NCBI GenBank assembly: GCA_030035585.1
Contig: CM057472.1
Span: forward strand, 92,997,601 to 93,061,600
Source of the DNA: Dugong dugon
Lineage: Eukaryota; Chordata; Mammalia; Sirenia; Dugongidae
Length of the DNA: 64,000 nucleotides
Reading direction: 5' to 3'
The notes under the pieces are model-generated. The model did no database searches, was not told the origin of the DNA, and saw only the letters and a list, made by a program, of their open reading frames with translations. The translations under genes were made by a program, and so were the position numbers. Below are positions 11,101 through 23,396 of this stretch, piece by piece (the first letter of the stretch is position 1; every line of letters begins with the position of its first letter).

Positions 11101-11653
11101 TTCTTTCTGGTATGCTAACGTGGCCTCTAAGGAAACACAAACATTGATGAAAAGTGAAAACCTAAGCTAATCACCTCACTAAATTTTTTTTCTCTCTGAA
11201 GCGAAGCTCTGTTAGTTTGTACTAAATTGACCAAAATGTGATTGTTTGGAAGTCATGCTCATATAGCCTGAAACAAACAGTAATGACAGAAATAGATGAA
11301 TTTTCCATGGCTTAAACATTTTGTTTGTTGAAAGGGGATACATGAAAACAAAAAATAATGTTTAACTTGTCCAGAGTTAATGATAAACTCAAATGAATAA
11401 TTGTATTGGAACTCAGGGTTCTTAACTCTCAGAGACAAGTTTGAAAAACACTTGGTCTTTTTTTTATAGTTGGTATCATTATCAAAAATGGTGTTTAAAT
11501 AATTGTTAACACCCTAAGATGTGTGAGGTATCATTCTTTACATGGTAATTTTGTACAGCATGACCCAAATGTATCTGATCTTTTAGGAGGGCAGAGCAGA
11601 CAGCTGAAGGGAAAGATCTTAAAATATTTTTCTTAGTAGATTTTTTTTCTGCA
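11101..11653. other. No feature recognised
   Basis: AT-rich DNA with no identified repeat or exon. Confidence 0.5.
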
Positions 11654-11666
11654 TAATATCAAATAT

Positions 11667-11829
11667 GGAGCCCTGGTGGTGTAGTGGTTAAGTTCAATGG
11701 TTGCCAACCAAAAAGGTCAGAAGTTCAAATCCACCAGCGCTCCTTGGAAACCCTATGGGGCAGTTCTAGTCTGTCCTATAGGGTCACAATGACTCAGAAT
11801 TGACTCAAGGGCAATGGGTTTGGTTTTTT
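11667..11829 (+). mobile_element. AfroSINE, short form, near consensus, with TSD
   Basis: Complete copy: 'ggagccctggtggtgtagtg', a tRNA-like region with box-B-like 'gttcaaatcc', 'ggaaaccctatggggcagtt', 'gtcctatagggtcac', 'gactcagaattgactc' and 'ggcaatgggtttggttttt'. It is flanked by a 14-bp target-site duplication, taatatcaaatatg at 11654-11667 and taatattaaatatg at 11830-11843, with one mismatch. This marks a clean LINE-mediated insertion. Confidence 0.95.
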
Positions 11830-11843
11830 TAATATTAAATATG

Positions 11844-13110
11844 CACAGTCCTACTATATATTGTAAGCAAGGACACAAATTCTTCATGCTACTCAAATTT
11901 AGTTGAGAATTTTTGTTGTCCGTTTGACTTACACTAGCTTTACAATAGGACAAGAGGAAAAATATGTCCTTCCTTGGGAAACTCCTGCAGTGTTTTAAAA
12001 GCATGAATACAGCATAGATTTTAAGTTAACTTTGAAAGTGCACCGATAAACTTTGAAATATTTCTGTGAAATTCAAAACATGTGTGGGCAGCCACTCACT
12101 GGACAACTCCTCTAAATCTTTAGTCTGGTATCACTGAGCATTGCCCTTGGTGATTTGGAGAAATTAAAAGATAAAATTTCTGCTTACTGGAAATAAGTCA
12201 TGAACCAGCTTTGCACAGCTCTATTTTGGTTTGGCATGCACATTTACTGGAAGGCCTAATAGTAACCTCTGAAGACATTCAAATTAAGGAAAAGATGTGA
12301 TATTATTTCCATTTCAGATATTGACTTAAATGGCATGATAACTGGCTGATGCCATGAGTATGTGTCCGTGTGCACAGACACACACCACTTACGGTCACGT
12401 AATATATTATGATAGATTGCAAGAACACATATATGTGTTTATTTCAGAATATAATGTCCCCAAGATTACATTTATATAGAGGAAAACTCAACAACAATCA
12501 CTTGAAATACTTGGACAAATTAATAAGGTACGATGTAGAATTAAAAAGAGGTTATTTTACTGGTTTCAATTTTGATTTGGGAGTTTTATTTAAACAGTGG
12601 AGTACAAGTAGACAGAATCATAAACACAGGGTTATAGCCAGGGGTCCTCTTGCTACTTAACCAGTCCGTTGGTCTAGGTAATCACCATCTGCACCATATG
12701 AATACTCAAATGTGGGAAACTTCTTAAAGTGTAAATTATTATTTGCCTGGTTTCTTTAGGCCTATTTGGTGTAAACTGAGATGTCGTCCACCATGGTTCC
12801 CCAACTTCCAAATAAATAAAAATGTCCAGAAAGAACCAGACTCACAGATCTCTGAATTTCTAAAGAGGATAAATCCTTATGTTGGGTTTCCTGCAAAAGC
12901 TTAGGCTTATACTTACGAGCTTACCACAGTTTCTTGGAGTTCCTGGCTCTTTACACTAACACTGACTTGGACGGGAATAATCAAAAAGCATTATGATGAT
13001 GGCAGTGACGATGATGATGATGAGAGATGAAAGAAGCAGGACAAGATGAGAGTGTAGGATATTTCCTTATATACTTATATCGCAGCCATTCATCTCCACT
13101 GTCTTCCATA
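11844..13110. other. Unique DNA, no feature recognised
   Basis: No family recognised. A short trinucleotide-like patch 'gatgatgatgatgag' lies near 13010-13026. The 83-codon frame at 12409-12660 has no recognisable motif. Confidence 0.5.
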
Positions 13111-13151
13111 AAAAAACAAAAACAAACAAACAAACAAAAAAAAAAAAGCCA

Positions 13152-13320
13152 AAAAACAAAAACCACCAAACTCATTGCCATCTAGTCAATTTCAACTCAT
13201 AGTGACCCTATAGGACAGAGTAGAACTACACCAAAGGGTTTCCAAGGACTGGCTGGTGGATTCGAAATGCCAACCATTTGGTTAGCCGCTGAAAGCTTAA
13301 CCACTATGCCACCAGGGCGT
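13152..13320 (-). mobile_element. AfroSINE, short form, minus strand
   Basis: Minus-strand copy from 'accaccaaactcattgcca' to 'tatgccaccagggc', with 'aggacagagtagaactacac' in the body. It is preceded on the plus strand by an A/C-rich tract (13109-13150), the complement of the T/G-rich SINE 3' end. Confidence 0.92.
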
Positions 13321-14243
13321 GTTTCAAATATATGAAAGCTAATATAAATCTTAGCATAGCACCCACTTACAAAATTCATTCCAGAGAAAATCTAAGCTGT
13401 TGCAAACTTAACACAGAAGTCCACCCACCAACAACCTTCAGAAATTTTATTCGAGATTTCTACATTCCTTCCCTTAACAGAAAACAGAGTGGGTGTTAAT
13501 TTGCCAAAATGCATTTTTAGGTGTAGTACAGTTACTTAAATGTAAAAAATGGAAAGAAATATTAGAAAGAAAATAAAACCTTATGGGTACCACAAACAGA
13601 ATCGGGATCTATTAAGTATCTTAATTGTCAATCCTAAAGTTCAGATTACTTGGACATTGTAATCCTATTGCCCACATAGGAATAATAGCAGTTATTTTTG
13701 AGCTATTATATGGCATGTCTTGTGATCTTTTTACTAGCAAGGTAATTTTACAATTTTTCAAATTAAGGAATAGTGACATTAAGCAACTGGGTTCCCCTCA
13801 AAGCTCATGAGATAAGCCAGTGTACTGGACTCAGCCTATGTGGCACTAGAACATATGCCCTTCAAAGACAGAAGACTGTCTCACTAACAGGTAAAGCAGG
13901 ACTCAGAAGTGATTGCTTCTGCTTTAGGAAAGATTAAATGAAGTGTCTACTTGTAAGGGAATGGGATTCTTAAGGTCATATACTCAAAAAGTAACTATAC
14001 CATATCCTGTTCCTCCATCTACGTCTACAAATTTTAATTCAAGTCCAAAATCCAGATCACTTGAATCTTTACATTTTATAACCTTTAAGGGCAAGTGTAG
14101 CATGTGATAGATTATCTAGACATGCATCATGTTGAAAAGATTGTTTTGTTGTGCTTTTCTTGTTCCATTATAAGGGGTGATTGTTTTTAAAATCCCCAAC
14201 CTTTCCTTAATGTGCTTCACATACCCCACCTCAGCTCCTGCTA
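13321..14243. other. Mostly unique DNA; possible MIR remnant
   Basis: 13680-13800 shows weak MIR-like character ('caaattaaggaatagtgaca', 'ttaagcaactgggttccc') on the minus strand, too decayed to assert. Nothing else was recognised. Confidence 0.4.
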
Positions 14244-14255
14244 TGTGTATACAAT

Positions 14256-14464
14256 TGTTGATGTTATTCGGTGTCTTCATGTTGATTTTCAACTCACTGC
14301 AACCCCTTTTGACAGAGAAGAATTGCTGCATAGGGTTTTCTAGGCTATAATCTTCATGGAAGTCAATTGCCAGGTCTTTCTTCTGTGGAGCTGCTAAGTG
14401 AGTTTGAACTGCCAGCCTTTCACTTAGTAGCCAAATGCTTAACCATTGCACCACCAAGGCTCCT
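14256..14464 (-). mobile_element. AfroSINE, long form, with TSD
   Basis: Minus-strand copy with 'agggttttctaggctataa', 'gccaggtctttcttctgtgg' and head 'attgcaccaccaaggctcc'. Flanked by a 12-bp target-site duplication, tgtgtatacaat at 14244-14255 and tgtgcatacaat at 14465-14476, with one mismatch. Confidence 0.9.
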
Positions 14465-14604
14465 TGTGCATACAATACACATGTAATGAATATTATTTGC
14501 TTAATTTAGGCAATAAAAGTATGTAGATTATTTTATATAATTTGTACTATTGTTTAAAAATGAACAGACCTAGGAAAGCACATTTCTTGTTGTGGCTAGA
14601 CTGC

Positions 14605-14705
14605 TAATTTCTGGTGAGGTCTTGGACACATCATATAATCTCTCAAGGCCTCAGTTTTCTCTATGATGGGATGGAAATTCTATCCTATACCTCATCTTCT
14701 TTACC
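14605..14705 (+). mobile_element. MIR SINE core fragment
   Basis: 'gtcttggacacatcatataa' followed by 'cctcagttttctctatgatg' matches the MIR core pattern (gaccttgggcaag...cctcagtttcctcatctg). The flanks are decayed. Confidence 0.5.
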
Positions 14706-14862
14706 AGTATTAGCATTATCTGCTCATTTGATTCGGCCCCATTCAATCATTTTCCCTTTGATTGTTTTTGTGAACAAGAGGGGAAAAAACTCCAAATATG
14801 TTCTAGAATGTACATCAGATGTGATCACACTCTCTAGTGCCATGTTCAGTTAATTTGGTATG

Positions 14863-14990
14863 CTATGTTGTTGTGTGACTGTGGACAAGTGCTTTTGTTT
14901 CCACCTAGGTAAAATGGGGATAATAATATTATTTTTGTTCTTAATAGAGTAGGAATTAAACGAAACAACTAGCACAGTACCTTAAATGTT
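14863..14990 (+). mobile_element. MIR SINE 3' part, target of the L1 insertion
   Basis: 'tgtgtgactgtggacaagtg', 'taaaatggggataataatat' and 'actagcacagtacctt' follow the MIR consensus in order. The L1 starting at 15001 inserted at or just past the 3' end of this copy, since its target-site duplication begins at 14984. Confidence 0.75.
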
Positions 14991-15247
14991 GCTCCTTCCC
15001 ACAAGGAGATACCAAGTAAAGGTAGACTTCTTCAAACTTAGAAAGATAAGGGTAAAATTTATGGTAACCACAAAGAAAGTTAACAAACATACTCATAAAA
15101 AAAAGAGGAAAAACATAAAGTCTCAGCAAAAACAAAACCTACAAAAATAAAAGAAATGAAAAAAAATCCACAAACAAAAGTAACTCAGCACAAGAGACTA
15201 AGAAGAACAAACAAAAAGTCAGCACCACAAAAAAAAAGCACTACAAA

Positions 15248-16228
15248 ATGACAGCAACAAACCTACATCTCTCAATAATTACACTGAATGTAAATGGACT
15301 CAATGCACCCATAAAGAGAAGGAGACTGACAGAATGGATAAGAAAACAGGATCCATCAATATGCTGTCTACAAGAGACACACCTTAGAAACAAAGATGTG
15401 AATTTATTAAAAGTCAAAGGTTGGAAAAAAATATATCAAGCTAACAACTACCAAAAAAGAGCAGAAGTGGCAATTCTAATCTCAGATAAAATAGATTTTA
15501 AAACAAAATCTACCATAAAAGACAAAGAAGGACACTATATAATGATTAAGGGGATGATCCATCATGAAGACATAACCATAATAAACATCTACACACCCAA
15601 TGACAGGGCTCCAAAATACATAAAAAAAACTCTAACAACACTGAAAAGAGAAATTGACAGTTCCACAACAATAGTAAGGGACATCAACACAACACTCTCA
15701 GTAAAGGACAGAACAGCTAAGAAGAAACTCAGCAAAGACACAGAAGACCTAAAGGGCATAATCAGCCAACTGGACTTCATAGACATATATAGAACACTCC
15801 ATCCAACCACTGCAAAGTACACATTCTTTTCCAATGCACATGGAATGTTCTCCAGAATAGACCACATCTTAGGCCACAGAGCAATCTTCAACTAGATCCA
15901 AAACGTTGAGATAACTCAAAGTTTCTTCTCTGACCACAGTGCCATCAAGGTAGAAATTAACAACAGAAAGATCAAGGAAAAAAAAAATCAGCTACATGAA
16001 AACTGAATAATACCCTACTTACACATCAGTGGGTAATAGAAGAAATCAGAGATGGAATAAAAAGTTCCTAGAATCCAATAAGAATGAAAACACTTCATAC
16101 CAAAACCTTTGGGACACAGCAAAGGCAGTGCTCAGAGGAAAATTTATAGCAATAGATGCACATATCAAAAAAGAAGAAAGGGACAAAAATCAAAACATTA
16201 ACTACAGAACTCAAACAAATAGAAAGAG

Positions 16229-16268
<40 letters not shown>

Positions 16269-19096
16269 CACAGCCACCGGAACAAAGGAAATAATAAACA
16301 TCAGAGCAGAAATAAATGAAATAGAGAACAGAAAAACAATAGAAAGAATCAACAAAACCAAAAGTTTGTTCTTGGAAACAATCAACAAAATCGACAAACC
16401 ACTGGCCAGAATGACAAAAGATAAACAGGAGAGGGCACAAATAATCCAAATAAGAAATGAAATGGGGGACATTGCAACAGACCCAACTGAAATAAAAAGG
16501 ATTAGAACAGAATATTATGAAAAACTATACTCCAACAAATTTGAAAACCTAGAGGAAATGGATAAATTTCTAGAAACACACGGCCTACCCAAACTACAAA
16601 AAAGTGATGTTGAAAATCTGAACAGACCCATAACAAGAGAAGAGATTGAAAAGGTAATAAAAAAACTCCTAACTGAAAAAAGCCCTGGCCCAGATGGCTT
16701 CACTGGAGAATTCTACAAAACATTTACAGAAGAGCTTGTACCAGTACTACTCAAGCTATTTCAGAGCATAGAAGAGGAAGCAACACTTCCAGATTCACTC
16801 TATGAAGCCAGCATAATTCTGATACCAAAACCAGGAAAAGACGTCACAAAAAAAGAAAATTACAGACCAATATCTCTCATGAATATAGATGCAAAAATTC
16901 TCAACAAAATTCTAGCCAATAGAATTCAGCAACATATCAAAAAAATAATACACCACGACCAAATAGGATTCATACCAGCTATGCCAGGATGGTTCAACAT
17001 TAGAAAATCAATCAACGTAATCCACCAAATAAATAACGGGAAAGTAAAGAATCACTTGATCATCACAATCGAAGCAGAAAAGGCATTTGACAAAGTCCAA
17101 CACCCATTCCTGATAAAAACTCTCAACAAAATAGGTATAGAAGGGACGTTTCTCAACATAATAAAGGGCATCTATGCAAAACCAATGGCCAACATCATTC
17201 TTAATGGAGAGAGGCTGAAAACATTCCCCTTGAGAACAGGAACAAGACAAGGTGCCATTTATCTCCATTCCTATTTAACATTGTGCTGGAAGTTCTAGCT
17301 AGAGCAATAGGGCAAGAAAAAGAAATGAAGGGCATTCAAATTGGTAATGAAGAAGGTAAACTGTCCCTGTTTGCAGATGATATGTTACTATACACAGAAA
17401 ACCCTAAAGACTCCACAAGAAATCTACTGGAACTAATAGAAACATTCAGCAGAGTAGCAGGATACAAGATAAACATTCAAAAATCAGTTGGATTCCTATA
17501 CACAAATAAGGAGAACGATGAAAAGGAAATCAGAAAAACAATATCATTTTCAATAGCCCTGAAAAGATAAAATACTTAGGAATAAATCTGACCAGATACG
17601 TAAAAGACCTATACAAAGAAAACTACAAAACACTACTGCAAGAAACCCAAAGGGATCTACATAAATGGAAAAACATACCATGCTAATGGATAGGCAGACT
17701 CAACATTGTGAAAATGACAATTCTACCCAAAGCAATTTATAAATACAATGCAATCCCGATCCAAATACCAACAACATTCTTCAAAGAGATGGAAAAACGA
17801 ATCATTAACTTTATATGGAATGGGAAGAAGCTCCAAATAAGTAAAGCACTACTGAAGAAGAAGAATAAAGTTGGAGGACTCACACTACCTGACTTCAGAA
17901 CCTACTATACAGCTACAGTAGTCAAAACAGCCTGGTACCAGTATAACGACAGATACATTGACCAACAGAACAGAATTGAGAATCCAGATATAAATCCATC
18001 CACCTATGGTCACTTGATCTTCAACAAGTGCCCGAAGTCCATCAAATGGGGAAAAGACAGTCTTTTTAACAAATGGTGCTGGCAAAACTGGATATCCATT
18101 TGCAGAAAAATCAAACAGGACCCATACCTCATGCCGTATACAAAAACTACTTCCAAATGGATCAAAGACCTGAATATAAATCCTAAAACTATAAAGTTCA
18201 TAGAAGAAAAAATAAGACCGACACTTCAGGCCTTAATACACGGCATTAACAGGATACAAACCATAACCATCAATGCACAAACCCCAAAAGATAAGCTAGA
18301 TAACTGGGATCTTCTAAAAATCAAACACCTATGCTCTTCAAAAGACTTCACCAAAAGATTAAAAAGAGAACCTACAGACTGGCAAAAAATTTTTGGACAG
18401 TACAAGTCAGACAAAGGTCTAATCTCCATCATCTACAAGAAAATCCAACACCTCTACAACAAAAAGACAAATAATTCTTTAAAAAAATGGGCAAAGGAAA
18501 TGAACAGACACTTCACTAAAGAAGACATTCAAATGGCCAACAGACACATGAGGAGATGCTCGTAATAACTAGCCATTAGAGAAATGCAAATTAAAACCAC
18601 AGTGAGATACCACCTCACCCTGGCATTACTGGCACGAATCAAAAACCCTGGAAATAACAAATGTTGGAGGGGCTGCGGGGAGATCGGAACACTTATGCAC
18701 TGCTGGTGGGAATGCAAAATGATACAACCATTTTGGAAAATGATATGGTGCTTCCTCAGAAAGCTAGAAATAGACATACCATTCGATGCAGCAATCCCAC
18801 TCCTAGGAATATATCCTAAAGAAATAAGAGTCGTCACTCAAATAGACATATGCACACCTATGTTCATGGCAGCATTGTTCAGAATAGCAAAACGATGGAA
18901 ACAAGCTAGATGCCCATCAACAGATGAATGGATAAACAAATTATGGTACATACACACAATGGAGTACTATGCAACGAGAAAGAACAACAATGAATCTGTG
19001 AAGCATCTCATAACATGGATGAAACTGGAGGAAATCATGCTGAGTGAAATAATTCAATTACAAAAGGACAAATATTGTATGAGACCTCTATTGTAA
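15248..19096 (+). pseudogene. L1 ORF2 (endonuclease/reverse transcriptase), broken
   Basis: About 1283 codons of ORF2 space, near the family's usual length of about 1275, starting at an ATG in family position (MTATNL...). The endonuclease domain shows ITLNVNGLN, LQETHL, a DINTT form of the DFN box and RIDHILGH. The RT part shows [20 protein letters not shown] and LSLFADD at 17361-17381. The C-terminal Cys/His motif C-x3-C-x7-H-x4-C lies near 18662-18715. Defects: a TAG at about 15893, several frame changes (frames change near 16156, 17283 and 17708), stops near 18563, and an A26-30 run at 16236-16266. The first RT catalytic Asp (motif A, DAEKAFD in the family) reads Glu (IEAEKAFD, codon 17071-17073). 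Not functional. Confidence 0.93.
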
Positions 19097-19924
19097 AAAC
19101 CCTTGAAAAAGTTCACACACAAAATGTAACAAGCATTCTTGGTTACCAGGGACGGGAGGGGTGGGGTGGGGAATACTAAATAGGCAATAGATAAGTGGTA
19201 TCTTGGGTGAAGGGTGAGACAGTAACAATACAGGGGAAACTAGCACATCTTGTACAAGGAAAGGTCATGGAAGCCCCATAGACACATCCAAACTCCCTGA
19301 GGGACTGAACTGCTGGGCGGAGGGCTGTGGGGACCATGGTCTCTCGGAACATCTAGCTCAATTGACATGACACAGCTTATAAAGACAATGCTCTACATTC
19401 TACTTTGGTGAGTAGCATCTGGGGTCTTAAAAGCCTGTGAGCAGCCATCTAAGATACTCCACTGGTCTCATCCCTTCGGGAGCAAAGGAGAATGAAGAGA
19501 ACAGGATACAAGGAAAAGATTAGTCTGAAGGACTAGTTGTCCACAGCTACCAAGGCCTCCACCGGACTGAGTCCAGTACAGCTAGATGGTGCCTGGCTAC
19601 CACCACTGACTGCTCTGACTGGGATCACAGCAGAGGGTTCTGGACAGAGCTGGAGAACGATGTAGAGCATAATTCTAACTCACAAAAAAAAAAAGACCAG
19701 ATTTACTGGCCTTAAGTAGACTGGAGAAGCCCCGAGAGTGTGGCCCCCAGACACCCTTTTAGCTCAGTGGTGAATTTACCTCCGAGGTTCACTGTTCAAC
19801 CTGGGAGTGGACAGCCCCATAAAACCAAATGAGACTAATGAGGTAGAGTACTCCAGTGACAAGGGCCAGAAAGCAGAGGGGATAAGGATGCTGGTGATAG
19901 GGAACCCAAGGTTGAGTAAGGATA

Positions 19925-20245
19925 CTGTTGATGTGTTGTGAGATTGTTAACCATTGTCATAGGGCAACATTTGTAGTAACTGTTAAATGAGAAACTATTT
20001 TGTTCTGTAAGCCTTCATCTTAAGTGAGAATAACAGCACAATTGGAAGAGCGTAGTCAATGTCACTGAACTGTGCGTGTAGAAATTTTTGAAATGGTGTA
20101 TCTTTGGCTATGTGTATTTTCACAGAAAAAAAAAAAAGGTTGAGAAGTTAGAGGGTTGACATGTTGTGGGGTTGTTAACCAATGTCATAAAACAACATGT
20201 GTACTTCTGTTTCATGAGAAAGTATTTGTTCTGTAAGCCTTCACC
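19925..20245 (+). repeat. L1 3'UTR terminal module present twice in tandem
   Basis: Two related blocks of about 110 bp. Block 1 (about 19912-20025) has 'ttgttaaccattgtcatag' and 'tgttctgtaagccttcatc'. Block 2 (about 20141-20247) has 'ttgttaaccaatgtcataa' and 'tgttctgtaagccttcacc'. They are separated by a spacer containing 'ctttggctatgtgtatttt' and an A run. The same arrangement occurs in the L1 at 40.2-48.3 kb, so it belongs to the subfamily. Confidence 0.85.
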
Positions 20246-20343
20246 TGCAATACAATAAAAAAATAAAAATAAAAAAAAAATTTTAATACACTTAAAAAAA
20301 AATGTTGCTCCTTCCCTTCTTCTTTTAAAGGATATGATCAGTG

Positions 20344-20799
20344 TAATGAATTGAATAATGTCCTCCTACATTTTGTGTCTACATAGAATTCTCAGGATGT
20401 GACCTTATCTGTAAACAGGAGTTTTGCAGGTAAGTTAAATTAAGATAAATTCATACTGGATTTAGGGTAATCCCTGAATCCAACTCCTGGTGGAGGAGTT
20501 TTATAAGAGGAAACAACACACAAACAAACATGCAGGGAAGAAAAATTTATAATGATGGTGGCAGAGATTAGGGAGGGGAAACTACAACCTAAGAAACCCC
20601 AAGAATTGCCAGGAACTACAAAAAGCTAGGGGAGAGGCAAGGAAGGATACTTTCTGAGAACTTTCAGAGCAAGTATGGCCCTGCTAACAGTTTGATTTCA
20701 GTTGTCTACCCTACAATATTTAGAAAGAATAGATTTTTGTTGTTTTATGCCACCAAATCTGTGATATTTTTTTATAGCAGCAATAAGAAGCTAATACAA
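20344..20799 (+). mobile_element. MLT1-type (MaLR) LTR
   Basis: Nearly full-length MLT1 pattern: 'gaattgaataatgtcctcc', 'ggatgtgaccttatctgta', 'ctggatttagggtaatccc', 'gccaggaactacaaaaagct', 'gaggcaaggaaggatac', 'cagtttgatttcagttgtc', 'ttgttgttttatgccacc' and 'agcagcaataagaagctaat'. Non-coding solo LTR. Confidence 0.85.
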
Positions 20800-22869
20800 T
20801 TAGTGACCAAATTAGATTTTCTTTGTATTTCTGTGTGCATGAATGTTAGTTTATTTCATATTCTTCTTTGTATTGTTGCAATTATTTATACATTTGCTAT
20901 TTAACTTTCTCACAGCTTGTCTATTTTTCACCTAACTTGGATAGATGTAAATTTTTTTTTAAATCTATTTAAGGTTTGTACATATGTTGGCTCTCTTTCT
21001 AGATCATTAATTCAAACACTGAATAAAAACTCACTTAAATATCTCTGTGGTATTCCCCTTCAGCAAAACGTCTTGGTGGTGATTTTTCTTGTCTTTAAAT
21101 CTTTCAAAAAGTTTACATTCCATGATTCTGTATTCATAGGAAGAACAATCAAATTATTTTCTTGAATTGAAAGAATGCCACTAGGCAGATATTATATGTA
21201 TGTAAACTTTAGCTTTATTGTATCTTGCCATTTATTTCTAGTTTTGTAACAAAACACTTGGCACTTAATTTTATCTACCATGGCTTACTGCTGATTAAAA
21301 AAAAAAAAAATCCCAGTTCAAAATTCAACATAATTCTATGATTTTTCATTTGCACTTGGAATGAGTACCTTATTGAACATTCTCTTGGATAATCTTCTCA
21401 TCTGATCAGTTATCATTTACATTATTTATGGGAATGTAGACCCACACTTGGATCTTTTTTGTCTCTAAAATGTCAATTGATTGTATTAACTACTATGTTT
21501 TCCATTTTTATCAGAATGTTTAGTACTGTATAACAATAGTTCAAATTGCTTTTTTTTGTCCCTTCCTTTCTTCCTTCTTCTTTTTCTTCCTCTCTCCCAC
21601 CCTTTCTTTTTAATCTGTTTGTGTGTGTGTTGGTCATGGCAATATAAAGATCAACCAATTACATTAAAATAAATTTAAGCAAAAAAGTAATGTTCTGAGG
21701 CTCATTCTCTGAGCTGTTTTATTAAAATAGATAATGCATTTTATACACTTCTTTAGTTTTTCTTTTTTTATCATTACTGAGTTTTTTCTTTTTTAGTTTA
21801 AGGGCTGATCCTTCATCCTACTTTTATGATAGATGGGAATGTACTGGGGTTGGACTGGAATATATTATACATAATGGGATTAAACTTTTCAAATAGCCAA
21901 AGACTGCTATAATTTCTCCTAAACTTCAACTGGAGATTTTCTTTTCCAAATTAACTCTCATTTTCAAAACCTGCTAACTGAATTTCAAAATACCGACTTA
22001 TCATTTAGTCTTTCTGGAAGGAGATTAAGGATCTGAGGGGAGGATATGAAATTCAGTCAGTTCCATAAGAGAACATAGCTTAGACTTTAATCTCACAGCA
22101 TAACAACACAAAAACAGGGGCAGCTTTTAATCGTGCAAACTTCCCTTCAGTGAATATCCTAAAATTTTTGTGCTCTCATTAAACCATTGTAAACTGTGTT
22201 TCAATATTCAGGACTCATCAGTCTGTTACAAATCACCCAGAGCACTTAGTCTGGGCCTAAAAGAATAAGCAGCAAAGTCAGACATTTCTTATTCTATTTC
22301 CTGAAAACTCAGACTTCACTAGGGTTTGGCTTTAATTCCTTCCATGTTGGTGAAGTTCCAAAGCTTTCAGATTTATATCTCTCACTGAAGACAAAGTAGC
22401 AGCATATCAGATTTTTCTTCTCCAAAGAAGAACAGTTTCTAATTAGGGGCTTTACAGCTATAAACCACTTGGAAAATATTTAGGCCATCCCCTACATTTG
22501 GCATTTTTCCTTCAGTAGAGATCAGGCTTCCTCACTTTAGGTGGATAAACATTATCTCTGCTCATGAATAAAGGCTCTGCTCCAAGCTCTGGGACTTCCA
22601 ACTTCCCTCACTATAAAATGTGACCCCAGTCACACTCTTCCCAAGAATGTCTCGGTATCTTTAACAAACTTTCTCATTCGCATTGGGATCGTTGACAAGG
22701 ACATTTATCTTCAATTCTGGCTCACGATACTTATATCTGTTATCTAGAAATGTGGAAAAGACATGAGTTTATCCTCATTTGTGGTTTAATATTTGTCTTG
22801 AAAAAGCCAACAGCATTAGACAAAGAAGAGATTTTATATCTGGAGAGAGGAGACAATGATAATAAAAAA
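20800..22869. other. Repeat-poor unique DNA
   Basis: About 2 kb with no interspersed repeat I recognise and only short low-complexity patches (pyrimidine-rich 21548-21610). Open frames of 60-82 codons have no motifs. Possible regulatory or simply old unique sequence. Confidence 0.5.
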
Positions 22870-23080
22870 CTCACATTTACTGATCACTTGCCTTGTGCTA
22901 GACTCTTGTTAACTGTAGTATAGAAATTTTCCTTAATTTGACCTCTCCCAACAGGCCCGTGTAACAGACATTATTCTTCCCATTTTTCAGAGAAAAAAAC
23001 TGAGATTCAGAGAGCTTAAGTAACTATTCCAAAATTCCCCAGCAAGTAAGAGTTAGAATTAGAACTCAAATGGAAATTGG
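22870..23080 (-). mobile_element. MIR SINE, minus strand, well preserved
   Basis: Reverse-complement MIR order is clear: 'catttactgatcacttgcc', 'tgtgctagactcttgttaac', 'gtgtaacagacattattctt', 'cccatttttcagagaaaaaa', 'actgagattcagagagctta' and 'agtaactattccaaaattcc'. Confidence 0.85.
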
Positions 23081-23180
23081 TTGGGTATCAGAAGTTTTGA
23101 TTTTAAATACCACATCATACCCTCTCCCAATAAGTCATAGAGCAGCTGACTTGCAAAAGAACTTGTTCTGCAATATCTGA

Positions 23181-23396
23181 AGTAGCCCTGGTGGACCAGT
23201 GGTTAAGGTATTTGGCTGCCAATACTTTAAAGTATTTGGTTCGAACACACCAGTGGCTCCGAGGGAGAAAAATGTGGCAGTCTGCTTCTGTGAAGATTCA
23301 CAGCCTTGGAAACCCTATGGGGCAGTTCTACTCTGTCCTACAGGGTTGCTGTGAGTCAAAATAGACTAGATGGCAAAGGGTTTGGGTTGGTTTTGT
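23181..23396 (+). mobile_element. AfroSINE, long form, with short TSD
   Basis: Head 'agtagccctggtggaccagtg', middle 'aaatgtggcagtctgcttct', then 'ccttggaaaccctatggggc' and 'gggtttgggttggttttg'. Direct repeat aatatctga at 23172-23180 and 23397-23405. Confidence 0.92.

Larger units (their letters stand above)
15001..20299 (+). mobile_element. L1 retrotransposon, 5'-truncated, with 17-bp TSD
   Basis: About 5.3 kb of L1 in sense orientation: about 245 bp of inter-ORF spacer, ORF2 (broken), a 1.2-kb 3'UTR and an A-rich tail. It is flanked by an exact direct repeat, aaatgttgctccttccc, at 14984-15000 and 20300-20316. The bottom-strand nick implied (ATTT/AAG) is close to the L1 endonuclease preference TTTT/AA. 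ORF1 and the 5'UTR are absent, the usual outcome of incomplete reverse transcription. In a hand-aligned 97-base stretch near 18010 it differs from the minus-strand L1 at 40-48 kb by about 7 bases. Confidence 0.96.
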
